A stretch of DNA of 32,925 nucleotides, from assembly GCA_905181995.1 (NCBI GenBank), contig CAJIZO010000125.1, positions 1-32,925 of the forward strand, in the 5' to 3' direction. Of the stretch, positions 21,661 through 30,937 are shown piece by piece. The first letter of the stretch is position 1. Each line of letters starts with the position of its first letter. This stretch comes from Flavobacteriaceae bacterium TMED48 (lineage in GTDB: Bacteria; Pseudomonadota; Gammaproteobacteria; Pseudomonadales; Porticoccaceae). A model generated the notes under the pieces. That model ran no database searches. It saw nothing but the letters and a program-made list of their open reading frames with translations, and was not told the origin of the DNA. Made by a program: the position numbers and the translations under genes.

Positions 21661-22575
21661 ATGTCTCAGATGCTCGAGGGAAAATCCATTATCGTCACCG
21701 GTGCAGGCCGTGGTATCGGCCGCGCAATAGCGATTATGCTGGCCGATGCTGGAGCCAACGTGGTGGTCAATGATCTCGGCGTCAGTGCGCAGGGAGAAGG
21801 TGCCGACTCGAGTCCAGCGGCACAGGTAGTCGATGAAATCACTGCCGCCGGTGGCAACGCCATCGCCAACTATAGCAGTGTCGCCGAGAGCGAGGCTGCT
21901 GAGGGCATTGTACAATCTTGCATCGATACCTTTGGTAGCGTCGATGGCGTGGTCAACAATGCCGGAATTTTAAGAGACTCCATTTTTCACAAAATGTCCG
22001 AGGATCAATTTGATCTGGTGATCAAAGTACACCTCAAGGGCTCTTTCAACATGAGCCGCGCCTGCGCGCCGCATTTTCGCACACAACAAAGCGGCAACTT
22101 TGTACACATGACTTCGACTTCAGCGTTGATCGGTAATCTTGCTCAGGCAAACTATATGGCCGCTAAATTGGGCGTAGTTGGGCTGTCCAAAAGTATCGCT
22201 CTGGACATGTCGCGCTACAACGTGCGCTCCAATTGCATTTCGCCCTTTGCCTGGAGTCGATTGATAGGCACCCTGCCTTCAGACACTGAAGAGCAGCAAG
22301 CGCGCTTGGAAAAAGTCAAGCAAATGACGCCAGAAAAAATCGCCCCCTTAGCGACCGCCCTGTTTAGCGACGCGGCGGCCGATGTGTCCGGGCAGGTATT
22401 TGCGGTGCGCAATAACGAAATATTTTTGATGAGCCAACCGCGGCCGGTGCGCTCGGTGCACACCGCGGAAGGCTGGACTCCAGAGACCGTCAGCGCGCAA
22501 GTCTTCGACGCCTTTAAAGCGTCGATGTATGACCTCGACGTTACCGCCGATGTATTCACCTGGGACCCGGTGTAA
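21661..22575 (+). CDS. SDR family oxidoreductase (3-hydroxyacyl-CoA dehydrogenase / MFE-2-like)
   Basis: MLEGKSIIVTGAGRGIGRAIA, VVVNDLG, VVNNAGILRDSIFHKM, NYMAAKLGVVGLSKSIA; Met at 21661 (ORF opens 21610). Confidence 0.92.
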   Translation: MSQMLEGKSIIVTGAGRGIGRAIAIMLADAGANVVVNDLGVSAQGEGADSSPAAQVVDEITAAGGNAIANYSSVAESEAAEGIVQSCIDTFGSVDGVVNNAGILRDSIFHKMSEDQFDLVIKVHLKGSFNMSRACAPHFRTQQSGNFVHMTSTSALIGNLAQANYMAAKLGVVGLSKSIALDMSRYNVRSNCISPFAWSRLIGTLPSDTEEQQARLEKVKQMTPEKIAPLATALFSDAAADVSGQVFAVRNNEIFLMSQPRPVRSVHTAEGWTPETVSAQVFDAFKASMYDLDVTADVFTWDPV

Positions 22576-22600
22576 GCCGTGCTGAAATGGGGGCTCTGCA

Positions 22601-23464
22601 ATGGGACTTGATTATCAAACGATTCTCAACTGGCGGTTCGACGACGTCGAACAAACCTATACAGAAAAGGACAGCATACTCTACGCCTTGGGGCTCGGGC
22701 TGGGCAACAACCCCACCGATCCAGAGCAGATAAAGTACCTGTACGAAAAGCAATTGCAGAGCTTTCCGACCATGGCTGTGACGCTGGGCTATCCCGGCGC
22801 GTGGCTAGCCAACCCGAAAACCGGCATCGACATAGTCAAAGTACTCCACGGCGAACAGCATCTGGAAATTCACCGTGATCTTCCCCCTCACGGCACCGTG
22901 GTTGGGCAGACCAAAGTACTCGACATCCTCGACAAAGGGGCCGATAAAGGCGCCTTGATCTTCACCCAGCGGCAACTCTTCGACAAGGCCTCCGGAGATT
23001 TGCTAAACACCCAAAAAGCGGTGGTCTTCGCGCGCGGCAACGGCGGCTTTGAACGCCCGCCGCAAACCGCTCCGGCAGCGCCTCCCAGCATTCCTGAACG
23101 CGCCGCCGACAGCCACCAAGATATTCAAATAGCACCCAATGCGGCCTTGCTGTACCGTCTCAGCGGCGACTATAACCCGCTGCATGCAGACCCAAAAATT
23201 GCCGCAAAAGCCGGCTTTCAAAGCCCTATTTTGCATGGCTTAGCAACGTTCGGCATCGCCGCAAGAGCGGTTTTAGACGCCTGTGCCACGCATCCAGGTT
23301 CACGCCTTACGCGCTTCAATGTGCGTTTTTCAGCGCCCGTTTACCCCGGTGAAACGCTGCGCACAGAGATCTGGCGAAGCGGTGAAGACATGATATTTCG
23401 CTGCAAAGTCGTCGAGCGCGACCAGACCGTTCTAAACAATGGCGCAGCGCGAATAGCCCGATGA
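22601..23464 (+). CDS. MaoC/FAS1-like double hot-dog enoyl-CoA hydratase 2
   Basis: YALGLGLGNNPTDPEQIKYLYE N-terminus and LSGDYNPLHADPKIAAKAGFQSPILHGLATFG hydratase-2 motif. Confidence 0.92.
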   Translation: MGLDYQTILNWRFDDVEQTYTEKDSILYALGLGLGNNPTDPEQIKYLYEKQLQSFPTMAVTLGYPGAWLANPKTGIDIVKVLHGEQHLEIHRDLPPHGTVVGQTKVLDILDKGADKGALIFTQRQLFDKASGDLLNTQKAVVFARGNGGFERPPQTAPAAPPSIPERAADSHQDIQIAPNAALLYRLSGDYNPLHADPKIAAKAGFQSPILHGLATFGIAARAVLDACATHPGSRLTRFNVRFSAPVYPGETLRTEIWRSGEDMIFRCKVVERDQTVLNNGAARIAR

Positions 23465-23556
23465 CCGCGCCCTCGACAGCATTATTTAACGCCCTTTCGA
23501 GCACCGGCCCACAGCCCGGCGCAATCGGCCGATTCGGCGAAGTGGGTCGGCGATGA
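23461..23556 (+). CDS. candidate 31-codon small ORF coupled by ATGA overlaps at both ends
   Basis: ATG ACC GCG ... CGG CGA TGA, uninterrupted; ATG overlaps the hydratase stop and TGA overlaps the amidohydrolase ATG. Confidence 0.25.
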   Translation: MTAPSTALFNALSSTGPQPGAIGRFGEVGRR

Positions 23557-24566
23557 ATACTCAGCAACAACGTGAGGCGTGGTTAGCTCAGACCTCCGAG
23601 CCGATCCTCGAGCCGGAGTTGCAGATCTGCGACGCCCACCACCACCTCTGGGAGTACCCGGATAATCGCTACTTGATGGACGAGGCACTGGCTGATTTTA
23701 GCGCCGGGCACCGCGTGGTGAAAACCGTTTATGTCGAGTGTATGCAGCACTATTGGACCGGCGGGGCGGTTGAATTGCGCGCGGTTGGCGAGACCGAACA
23801 CATCGATGCATTGTCCCGCTCGACCCAGCAGGCGGGTGAGCCATGTGGCGTCGCGGCGGGGATTGTCGGCTTTGCCGACCTACGGCTTGGCGAAGATGTC
23901 TTGCCGTCACTAAAAATGCACTGCGAAAGCAGCTCAAGATTTCGCGGTATTCGCTACACTACCGCCTGCCACAGCAGCGACAAAATTCGTAACTCACATA
24001 CCAATCCACCGCCGCAGTTGCTGGCTGATCGAAAATTTCTCGACGGCTTTGCAGCGCTCGAATCACTCAATTTGAGCTTTGATGCGTGGCTTTACCACAC
24101 CCAGCTGGACGAGCTAGTGACGCTGGCAAAGACCTTTCCAAAGATTAAAATCATCCTCAACCATGTCGGTGGTCCACTGGGGCTTGGGCCCTATCGGGGT
24201 TGCAGAACCGAAGTCTTCGAAGCCTGGCGCACCAGCCTTACTGCCATTGCAAACTGCGACAATGTGTTCGTTAAGCTCGGCGGGCTAAATATGTCGATCG
24301 CCGGGTTCGACTGGCAAAAACAACCAGCACCGCCGACGTCGATAGATCTTGCAGAGGCTATAACACCGTATTTTAATACCTGCATCGAATTATTTGGTGC
24401 ACAGCGCTGTATGCTCGAGAGTAACTTTCCAGTAGATCGCGTGGCAGGATCTTACGCCGTACTGTGGAATGCGTACAAACGCGCAACGGCGAAACACACG
24501 GATGCTGAGCGGGCATCTCTTTTTTATCAAACGGCGGTTGATGTTTACCGCTTGGACAACCTTTAA
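23553..24566 (+). CDS. amidohydrolase family protein (TIM-barrel, COG3618-like)
   Basis: QICDAHHHLWEYPDNRYL, KIKIILNHVGGPLGLGPY, CMLESNFPVDR; 337 aa. Confidence 0.88.
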   Translation: MNTQQQREAWLAQTSEPILEPELQICDAHHHLWEYPDNRYLMDEALADFSAGHRVVKTVYVECMQHYWTGGAVELRAVGETEHIDALSRSTQQAGEPCGVAAGIVGFADLRLGEDVLPSLKMHCESSSRFRGIRYTTACHSSDKIRNSHTNPPPQLLADRKFLDGFAALESLNLSFDAWLYHTQLDELVTLAKTFPKIKIILNHVGGPLGLGPYRGCRTEVFEAWRTSLTAIANCDNVFVKLGGLNMSIAGFDWQKQPAPPTSIDLAEAITPYFNTCIELFGAQRCMLESNFPVDRVAGSYAVLWNAYKRATAKHTDAERASLFYQTAVDVYRLDNL

Positions 24567-24576
24567 GGCGAACACT

Positions 24577-25254
24577 ATGTCTGACAACAAACCTGTAATA
24601 GCAATTTTAGGCGGTACCGGCGATCTGGGTACCGGTTTGGCCCGCTGCTGGGCCGAGGCCGGATACCCGGTAATCATCGGCTCACGGACCGCAGAAAAAG
24701 CCGAGACGGCGGTTGCCGCTATGCAAAGCATGCTGGCGGAGCGCGGTATAGCCGAGATGAATCTGCGCGCGGCTGAAAACCTCGCGGCTGCCGAAAGCGC
24801 CGATATAGTCGCGATCACCGTGCCTTTCAGTCACCACCAAAGCACTTTGGAACAGGTTGCACCTGCCTTGCAAGACAAAATTTTGATCGATGTCACCGTA
24901 CCGTTGGTACCACCCAAAGTAGCCCGTGTGCAACTTCCAGAGGGCGGCTCTGCCGGACAGCGAGCGCAAGAGTTGCTCGGCGACGGCGTCCGAGTGGTCT
25001 CGGCATTTCAAAATGTTGCCGCCCACCACCTGCAAAAAGGCACCAATGCCGGTTGCGACGTGCTGGTTAGCGGCAACAATCGCGACGCGCGTGCGCAGGT
25101 CATCACTTTGGTCGAGGCCTGCGACATGCGCGGCTATCACGCGGGTTCAATCGCCAATGCCGCAGCCGCGGAAGCCTTGACATCGGTGCTGATTTTTATC
25201 AACAAACAGTACAAGTGTCACGCCGGCATAGCGCTTACTGGACTGGGTGAATAG
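24577..25254 (+). CDS. npdG: NADPH:F420 oxidoreductase-like (NADPH-dependent F420 reductase)
   Basis: IAILGGTGDLGTGLARCWAEAGYPVIIGSRTAEKA Rossmann motif, VVSAFQNVAAHHL; directly upstream of cofE. Met at 24577 (ORF opens 24469). Confidence 0.87.
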   Translation: MSDNKPVIAILGGTGDLGTGLARCWAEAGYPVIIGSRTAEKAETAVAAMQSMLAERGIAEMNLRAAENLAAAESADIVAITVPFSHHQSTLEQVAPALQDKILIDVTVPLVPPKVARVQLPEGGSAGQRAQELLGDGVRVVSAFQNVAAHHLQKGTNAGCDVLVSGNNRDARAQVITLVEACDMRGYHAGSIANAAAAEALTSVLIFINKQYKCHAGIALTGLGE

Positions 25255-25289
25255 TCGCTTGATGTCAGACTTAAAGAGGTAATCGAGCT

Positions 25290-26066
25290 TTGACTCGATC
25301 GACCACAGAAATGCGTTTAATCGCGCTGCCGGAGTTTCCTTTGGTGGAACCCGGCGACGATCTCGCCGCGCTGATTCAGGCGTCACTGGCGCGCGGGTCG
25401 CTGTTCCTCGAGGATGGCGATTTGTTGGTGATTGCGCAAAAAGTGGTGTCGAAAGCCGAAGACCGCTACGTCTACCTCAATCGAGTTGAGGTCGGTGACC
25501 GCGCGGAACAACTCGCGCTTGAGGTCGATAAAGATCCGCGTTTAGTGCAGGTCATACTCGATCAATCGAATGTTGTGGTCGCTCATCGCCAGGGCGTTTT
25601 GATCGTTGAGCATCAGCTCGGGTATGTTCATGCCAACGCCGGAATAGATCAGTCCAACATCACCAGCGACGAGAAAAATCCGCGCGTCTTGCTGCTTCCG
25701 GAAAACCCTGACGCAAGCGCCGACCAACTAGTTCGCAAACTAAAAACTAGCCCAGATCAACAGTTATCTGTCATCATCAACGACAGCGCCGGGCGCGCTT
25801 GGCGAAATGGATCAGCGGGTTTCGCCATAGGCACCAGTGGCTTGGTGGCGTTGGAAGATATGATTGGGGATCGCGACTTATTTGGCCGCGAGATGCAAGT
25901 TACCGAAGTTGCGATTGCCGACGAACTAGCAGCGGCAGCGTCCTTTTTGATGGGTCAGGCAGGGGAGTCGGCACCAGTGGTTCTAGTAAAAGGTGCCAAT
26001 TTAACACCCTCATCCGAGGGCTCCGGTGCGTTAATTCGCGCGCGCGACCGAGATCTATTTCGTTAG
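25290..26066 (+). CDS. cofE: coenzyme F420-0:L-glutamate ligase (standalone CofE domain)
   Basis: LPEFPLVEPGDDLAALI, DGDLLVIAQKVVSKAEDR, VIINDSAGRAWRNGSAGFAIGTSGL; TTG start with upstream AAAGAGGT. Confidence 0.92.
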   Translation: MTRSTTEMRLIALPEFPLVEPGDDLAALIQASLARGSLFLEDGDLLVIAQKVVSKAEDRYVYLNRVEVGDRAEQLALEVDKDPRLVQVILDQSNVVVAHRQGVLIVEHQLGYVHANAGIDQSNITSDEKNPRVLLLPENPDASADQLVRKLKTSPDQQLSVIINDSAGRAWRNGSAGFAIGTSGLVALEDMIGDRDLFGREMQVTEVAIADELAAAASFLMGQAGESAPVVLVKGANLTPSSEGSGALIRARDRDLFR

Positions 26067-26076
26067 GGGGAGTGAA

Positions 26077-27072
26077 GTGGTCGAATTTAACAGTGATCGA
26101 CATATCCTCGCCCTATCGGGAGGGGTCGGAGGCTCTAAGCTGGCGCTTGGGTTAAGCCATTGCTTGACCCCACAACAGCTAACGGTGGTGGTTAACACCG
26201 CCGATGATTTCGAACATCTCGGCCTGCATATCAGTCCCGACCTAGACACCTTGATGTACACGCTAAGCGGTCTAAACGATACCTCCCGCGGCTGGGGCCT
26301 AGCAGATGAATCGTGGGCTGCGCTGGATGCACTGGCGCGACTCGGAGAACCGACGTGGTTTCAACTTGGCGATCGCGACCTAGCGACCCACCTGGCAAGA
26401 AGCCATCAGCTGAAGAGCGGCTCAACGCTCTCGGCAGTGACCGCCAAACTCTGCGCCAGCCTCGGCATCGCGCACCCTATTCTACCGATGACCGACGACA
26501 CCGTCAGAAGCTTTATCGACACCGCCAGTGGCATGCTATCTTTTCAAGAGTATTTCGTCGCCCAGCGGTGCGCGCCGGAAACCCGCGGGATTCAACTGCA
26601 GGGAATTGAATCCGCTCGCCCACAAATAGGTTTTCAACAACTGTTACGCTCGCCCGACTTAGGGGCTATTGTTATAGGCCCATCCAACCCCTTTGTCAGC
26701 ATCGACCCCATTATCAAGCTTGCCGGCATCGCTCAGCAGATGCGCACAAGTGTTGCGCCGGTAGTCGCCGTATCGCCCATTATCGATGGCGATGCGGTCA
26801 AGGGACCCGCCGCAAAGATGATGGCAGAATTGGGCATGCCGGTGACTGCTGCGTCGGTGGCGGCCTATTACGGCGACCTGCTCGACGGCTTTGTTATCGA
26901 CCAAAAAGATGCCGCACATGCACAGCCCCTGCGCGACACTGGGCTGGCGGTGCTGGTGGTGCCGACCATGATGCAGACTCTGGAGGATCGCCGCACACTG
27001 GCACGCCAGGTGGTGGACTTTAGCCTGTCGCTATCGAAGCGCTTCGACGGCGCCAAAGCGGGTGCCATCTGA
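26077..27072 (+). CDS. cofD: 2-phospho-L-lactate transferase family (CofD/FbiA)
   Basis: ILALSGGVGGSKLALGL, VVVNTADDFEHLGLHISPDLDTLMYTL, VIGPSNPFVSIDPI; GTG start. Confidence 0.95.
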   Translation: MVEFNSDRHILALSGGVGGSKLALGLSHCLTPQQLTVVVNTADDFEHLGLHISPDLDTLMYTLSGLNDTSRGWGLADESWAALDALARLGEPTWFQLGDRDLATHLARSHQLKSGSTLSAVTAKLCASLGIAHPILPMTDDTVRSFIDTASGMLSFQEYFVAQRCAPETRGIQLQGIESARPQIGFQQLLRSPDLGAIVIGPSNPFVSIDPIIKLAGIAQQMRTSVAPVVAVSPIIDGDAVKGPAAKMMAELGMPVTAASVAAYYGDLLDGFVIDQKDAAHAQPLRDTGLAVLVVPTMMQTLEDRRTLARQVVDFSLSLSKRFDGAKAGAI

Positions 27073-27794
27073 TGTGGGCGCTGCTTCCGATCAAAACGCT
27101 GGCTGCCGCAAAACAGCGGCTGTCGCATCTGCTCAATGCATCCGAGCGCCAAGGGCTGTTTACTGCCATGCTCCACGATGTCCTCGCGGTGCTGTCTCGC
27201 CAATCGGAAGTCGAGGGTATCATTTTGGTCTCCGACGATCCCGTGGTTGCCAATCTGGCGCGCCGATACAGGTGCGAATGGATGCCCGAGAAGCCACTAG
27301 ATGCGCAAGGTTTAAACGCGGTAGTGCAAGCGGCGGTGTCGGCGCTCGCGCAGCGCGATATTGACAATATTATGGTTGTCCACGGCGACCTGCCACTGTT
27401 GTCCAACGAGGCGCTCAGTCTATTGATAGCCCGCCATCGACGCACTGGCAACAAGAGATTGACCCTGGCCCCAGATCGGCATCGCCAGGGCAGCAACTGT
27501 CTGCTGGCAACACCGGCTTCAGCGTTCAAATTTCACTATGGTGCAGACAGTTGCAACCAGCACTTGCAACAGGCGGCGAAGAGCGAATTCGACGCAAAAG
27601 TGGTTCTAAATACTGCTACTGGCTGCGACATTGACTACCCAGAGGATCTGGTTTACCTACTCGAGCACGCGCATGGGCAGGTTGCACAAAACACCATTAG
27701 TTACCTCAATGAACAAGGGATTGCCGCGCGCCTAGATGCAGGCGTAAGCAACCTAACACCACTGCAAGGCCGCCAATATGAACGGGTTAGTTAA
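27072..27794 (+). CDS. cofC: phospholactate/phosphoenolpyruvate/phosphoglycerate guanylyltransferase (CofC/FbiD)
   Basis: WALLPIKTLAAAKQRLSHLL, VSDDPVVANLA, VVHGDLPLLSNEAL, DRHRQGSNCLLATP; 1-nt overlap with cofD. Confidence 0.93.
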   Translation: MWALLPIKTLAAAKQRLSHLLNASERQGLFTAMLHDVLAVLSRQSEVEGIILVSDDPVVANLARRYRCEWMPEKPLDAQGLNAVVQAAVSALAQRDIDNIMVVHGDLPLLSNEALSLLIARHRRTGNKRLTLAPDRHRQGSNCLLATPASAFKFHYGADSCNQHLQQAAKSEFDAKVVLNTATGCDIDYPEDLVYLLEHAHGQVAQNTISYLNEQGIAARLDAGVSNLTPLQGRQYERVS

Positions 27795-30306
27795 TACATC
27801 TACAGTCGCCGCCGATAGCATTGCCAACCTAATGGCCAGTGATCAGTTGCCCAGTGAACGCCAATCGCTGGCGTTAGCGGATTGTGACGATACCGCGCAA
27901 CTGATGGGACTCGCCACCGAGATTCGCGATCGGGGCTTTAGAAATGTGGTCACCTACTCTCGAAAAGTGTTTATACCACTGACGCACCTGTGTCGAGATG
28001 TCTGCCACTACTGTACCTTTGCGCGCACACCAAAGAAAATTACGACGCCCTACATGGCGATCGACGACGTTATCGAGGTCGTCAGCAAAGCGCAGGCGAT
28101 GGGCTGTAAAGAAGCGCTGTTCACGCTCGGAGAGAAACCTGAACTGCGCTATAAAGCGGCGCGAGAAGCGCTGGTGGAGCTCGGTTGTAAAACCACGCTC
28201 GAATACGTGGCTATGGTCGCTGAACGGGTCTTCAAAGAGACCGGAGTTTTGCCGCACATCAATGCCGGTTGCATGGATGCGGAAGAACTGGCAATGCTAA
28301 GACCAGTATCGGCATCGATGGGGATTATGCTCGAATCTTCTTCCCGGCGACTGTGCCAAAAAGGCATGCCCCACTTCGGCTCGCCGGACAAAGACCCGGA
28401 ACTGCGATTGCAGACCATGCGCTTAGCCGGAGAAGCCAGCGTGCCCTTTACCAGCGGCATCCTCATAGGCATAGGTGAAACCCGCCAGGAGCGTATCGAG
28501 TCGCTGTTGGCGCTGCGCGCTGTGCACCAGCAATACGGCAATATTCAAGAGATCATAATACAAAATTTCCGCGCCAAAGAGGGCACCAAGATGGCCCAGG
28601 CGCCGGAGCCAGACCTCGACGATTTACTCTGGACGATCGCCGTGGCGCGGTTGATATTTGGTGCCGAGATGAGTATCCAAGCGCCGCCAAATCTGTCGCC
28701 CGGCGTGCTGCCCTTATTGGTTGCAGCCGGCATCAACGATTGGGGAGGGGTGTCGCCGGTGACACCGGACTACGTCAATCCCGAAGCGCCTTGGCCACAC
28801 GTCGAAAGACTTGCACGCGAGACCGCGGCCGCCGGAAAACTATTGCAGCAACGACTAACTATCTACCCGGCCTATGCGCGCAAAGTCGGCCGCTGGCTGG
28901 ATCCCGCGCTGCGCACCAGTGTTTTACAAATGATTGATGCCGAGGGCTTTCCGCGCACCGATGATTGGATATCCGGACAGAGCGAAGAAGTACCCCAGGC
29001 GTTGCTTGAGCCCTGCACCGAAAATATATCTGGCCATACCATCGATGCCAACTTGACCGATATCGTTGCCCGTGCGGGCCGCGGTGAAGAGCTCTCTGAA
29101 GACGATATTGTGCGACTATTTCAAGCCCGCGGTGCAGAATTTTCTTACGTTTGCCAGCAGGCGGATGCGCTGCGCGAAAAAGTCAACGGCAATACCGTCG
29201 CCTACGTGGTAACGCGCAACATCAATTACACCAACGTGTGCTACTTTAAATGCCAGTTCTGCGCATTCTCCAAAGGCAAGTTAAGCGAAAATTTGCGCGG
29301 TAAGCCCTATGACTTAACGGCTGAAGAGATTACCCGCAGAGCCGCCGAAGCCTGGCAGCGAGGGGCCACCGAGGTATGCCTGCAGGGGGGTATCCACCCT
29401 AGTTATACCGGGCAAAAATATCTCGATGTACTAGCGGCAATAAAACGCGGTGCACCCGATATCCATATTCACGCGTTCTCACCGCTCGAGGTGTGGCAAG
29501 GCGCTGCGACCCTGGGTATCAGCGTCGAGGAATTCCTCGGACAATTGAAGGAAGCCGGTCTAAGCAGCCTTCCGGGTACCGCTGCCGAAGTGCTCGATGA
29601 CGAGGTCAGAGCGCTACTGTGTCCAGATAAAATTAACACGGCGCAATGGCTAAAAGTGATTGAGACGGCGCATAAATTGGGCTTGCGTACGACCGCGACA
29701 ATTATGTTTGGCCACGTTGATGGCCTGCAGCACTGGGCGCGACATCTGCGTCGCGTTCGCGAGGTACAAACCCGCACCGGCGGTTTTACCGAGTTCGTGC
29801 CGCTTCCGTTTGTTCCGGTAGAGGCGCCCATGTATCTAAAAGGACGCAGCCGCAAAGGCCCGACTTTCAGAGAATCTATTCTGATGCACGCGGTGGCAAG
29901 ATTGGTATTTAATCAACAGGTCGACAATATCCAAACATCCTGGGTCAAACTTGGCGAAATGGGTACCAGTGCCTGCCTGCAATCAGGGGCAAATGACTTG
30001 GGAGGTACGCTGATGAATGAAACCATCACCCGCGCCGCTGGTGCGACCCATGGTCAGGAAAAAAGACCGCAAACGCTGGAAAATATTATTCAACGCGCAG
30101 GGCGCTCATCGCGTCAGCGCACCACGCTCTATCAGGACGCACCATCGACGCGGACGGTGGATTCATACAATGCCATCAAGCTAGTCGAGATCGTCAACTC
30201 CAAAGTCGTCAAACAACCGCGACACAAAGCAGATCGCGCGCCATTGGTGAAAATGCAGATTGACAAACACAGCGCGCAACCGGAAACTCAAACGTTGGTA
30301 AAATAG
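27778..30306 (+). CDS. fbiC: FO synthase, fused CofG/CofH two-domain radical SAM (FbiC)
   Basis: Two radical-SAM cysteine motifs: CRDVCHYCTFA and CYFKCQFCAFSKGK; 842 aa; overlaps cofC by 17 nt. Confidence 0.96.
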   Translation: MNGLVNTSTVAADSIANLMASDQLPSERQSLALADCDDTAQLMGLATEIRDRGFRNVVTYSRKVFIPLTHLCRDVCHYCTFARTPKKITTPYMAIDDVIEVVSKAQAMGCKEALFTLGEKPELRYKAAREALVELGCKTTLEYVAMVAERVFKETGVLPHINAGCMDAEELAMLRPVSASMGIMLESSSRRLCQKGMPHFGSPDKDPELRLQTMRLAGEASVPFTSGILIGIGETRQERIESLLALRAVHQQYGNIQEIIIQNFRAKEGTKMAQAPEPDLDDLLWTIAVARLIFGAEMSIQAPPNLSPGVLPLLVAAGINDWGGVSPVTPDYVNPEAPWPHVERLARETAAAGKLLQQRLTIYPAYARKVGRWLDPALRTSVLQMIDAEGFPRTDDWISGQSEEVPQALLEPCTENISGHTIDANLTDIVARAGRGEELSEDDIVRLFQARGAEFSYVCQQADALREKVNGNTVAYVVTRNINYTNVCYFKCQFCAFSKGKLSENLRGKPYDLTAEEITRRAAEAWQRGATEVCLQGGIHPSYTGQKYLDVLAAIKRGAPDIHIHAFSPLEVWQGAATLGISVEEFLGQLKEAGLSSLPGTAAEVLDDEVRALLCPDKINTAQWLKVIETAHKLGLRTTATIMFGHVDGLQHWARHLRRVREVQTRTGGFTEFVPLPFVPVEAPMYLKGRSRKGPTFRESILMHAVARLVFNQQVDNIQTSWVKLGEMGTSACLQSGANDLGGTLMNETITRAAGATHGQEKRPQTLENIIQRAGRSSRQRTTLYQDAPSTRTVDSYNAIKLVEIVNSKVVKQPRHKADRAPLVKMQIDKHSAQPETQTLVK

Positions 30307-30375
30307 CCGTCAGTCGGCGCTGATGGCTTACTGGCAAAGAATAAATAAACTGAAAAATAAAAAGGGGTAAAAAAG

Positions 30376-30936
30376 ATGAAGGATTATCGAGCGTTACATC
30401 AACTGGTTGTGGTGGCTGTAATAGCCATGGTAGCAGCTGGCTGCAGTCCTTCCAACGACGGGGCAGTGCAAGCACCGAAGGAAGATCTGCAAGCCGACAA
30501 AGACGCCATAACCGAACTCTACAGCCGCTGGAAAACAGCCGTCGAGGATGGCGATCGTGCAAGCTACGTGAACGTACTCGACGAACAGGTAACGATGATA
30601 CCCCCGGGAGCTACTGACATCGCTGGGCGGGACGCGTACGCCGAATTCTTAATCCCCGTTTTTCAACACGCCGAATATCGGGTTGAGAGCTTGGGCGAGA
30701 TACAGATAGACCTGCTCGGAGACTACGCCTTGGCGCGCTATGACTATATCATTTACGTCAGCATGGCAGAGGGGGTCGGCAAGATCACCGACAATGACGC
30801 CGCGCTCGACCAATTGGTCAACAAAGTAAAATACCTGGACGTGTTGAAACGTCAGGATAGCGGTGAATGGAAAGTCTACAAGCATATGTGGAACGAAGCC
30901 CCAGAAGACCCTCCCGAAGCGCAGAGTGAGCGGTGA
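30376..30936 (+). CDS. SnoaL/DUF4440-like lipoprotein
   Basis: Signal peptide with lipobox VAAGC, then DAITELYSRWKTAVEDGDRASYVNVLDEQVTMIPPG NTF2-like pattern. Confidence 0.75.
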   Translation: MKDYRALHQLVVVAVIAMVAAGCSPSNDGAVQAPKEDLQADKDAITELYSRWKTAVEDGDRASYVNVLDEQVTMIPPGATDIAGRDAYAEFLIPVFQHAEYRVESLGEIQIDLLGDYALARYDYIIYVSMAEGVGKITDNDAALDQLVNKVKYLDVLKRQDSGEWKVYKHMWNEAPEDPPEAQSER

Positions 30937-30937
30937 T

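Noticed and set aside
21022-21915. 297-aa minus-strand ORF
   Set aside because: Antisense to the ligase 3' end and SDR 5' end, which have clear protein families; its composition looks like the reverse strand of a GC-biased coding region.
27020-27529. 169-aa minus-strand ORF
   Set aside because: Antisense to cofD/cofC, which are strongly supported.
30305-30328. Hairpin AGCCGTCAG-TCGGCG-CTGATGGCT after fbiC
   Set aside because: No T-tract and includes a G-T pair; insufficient to call a terminator.
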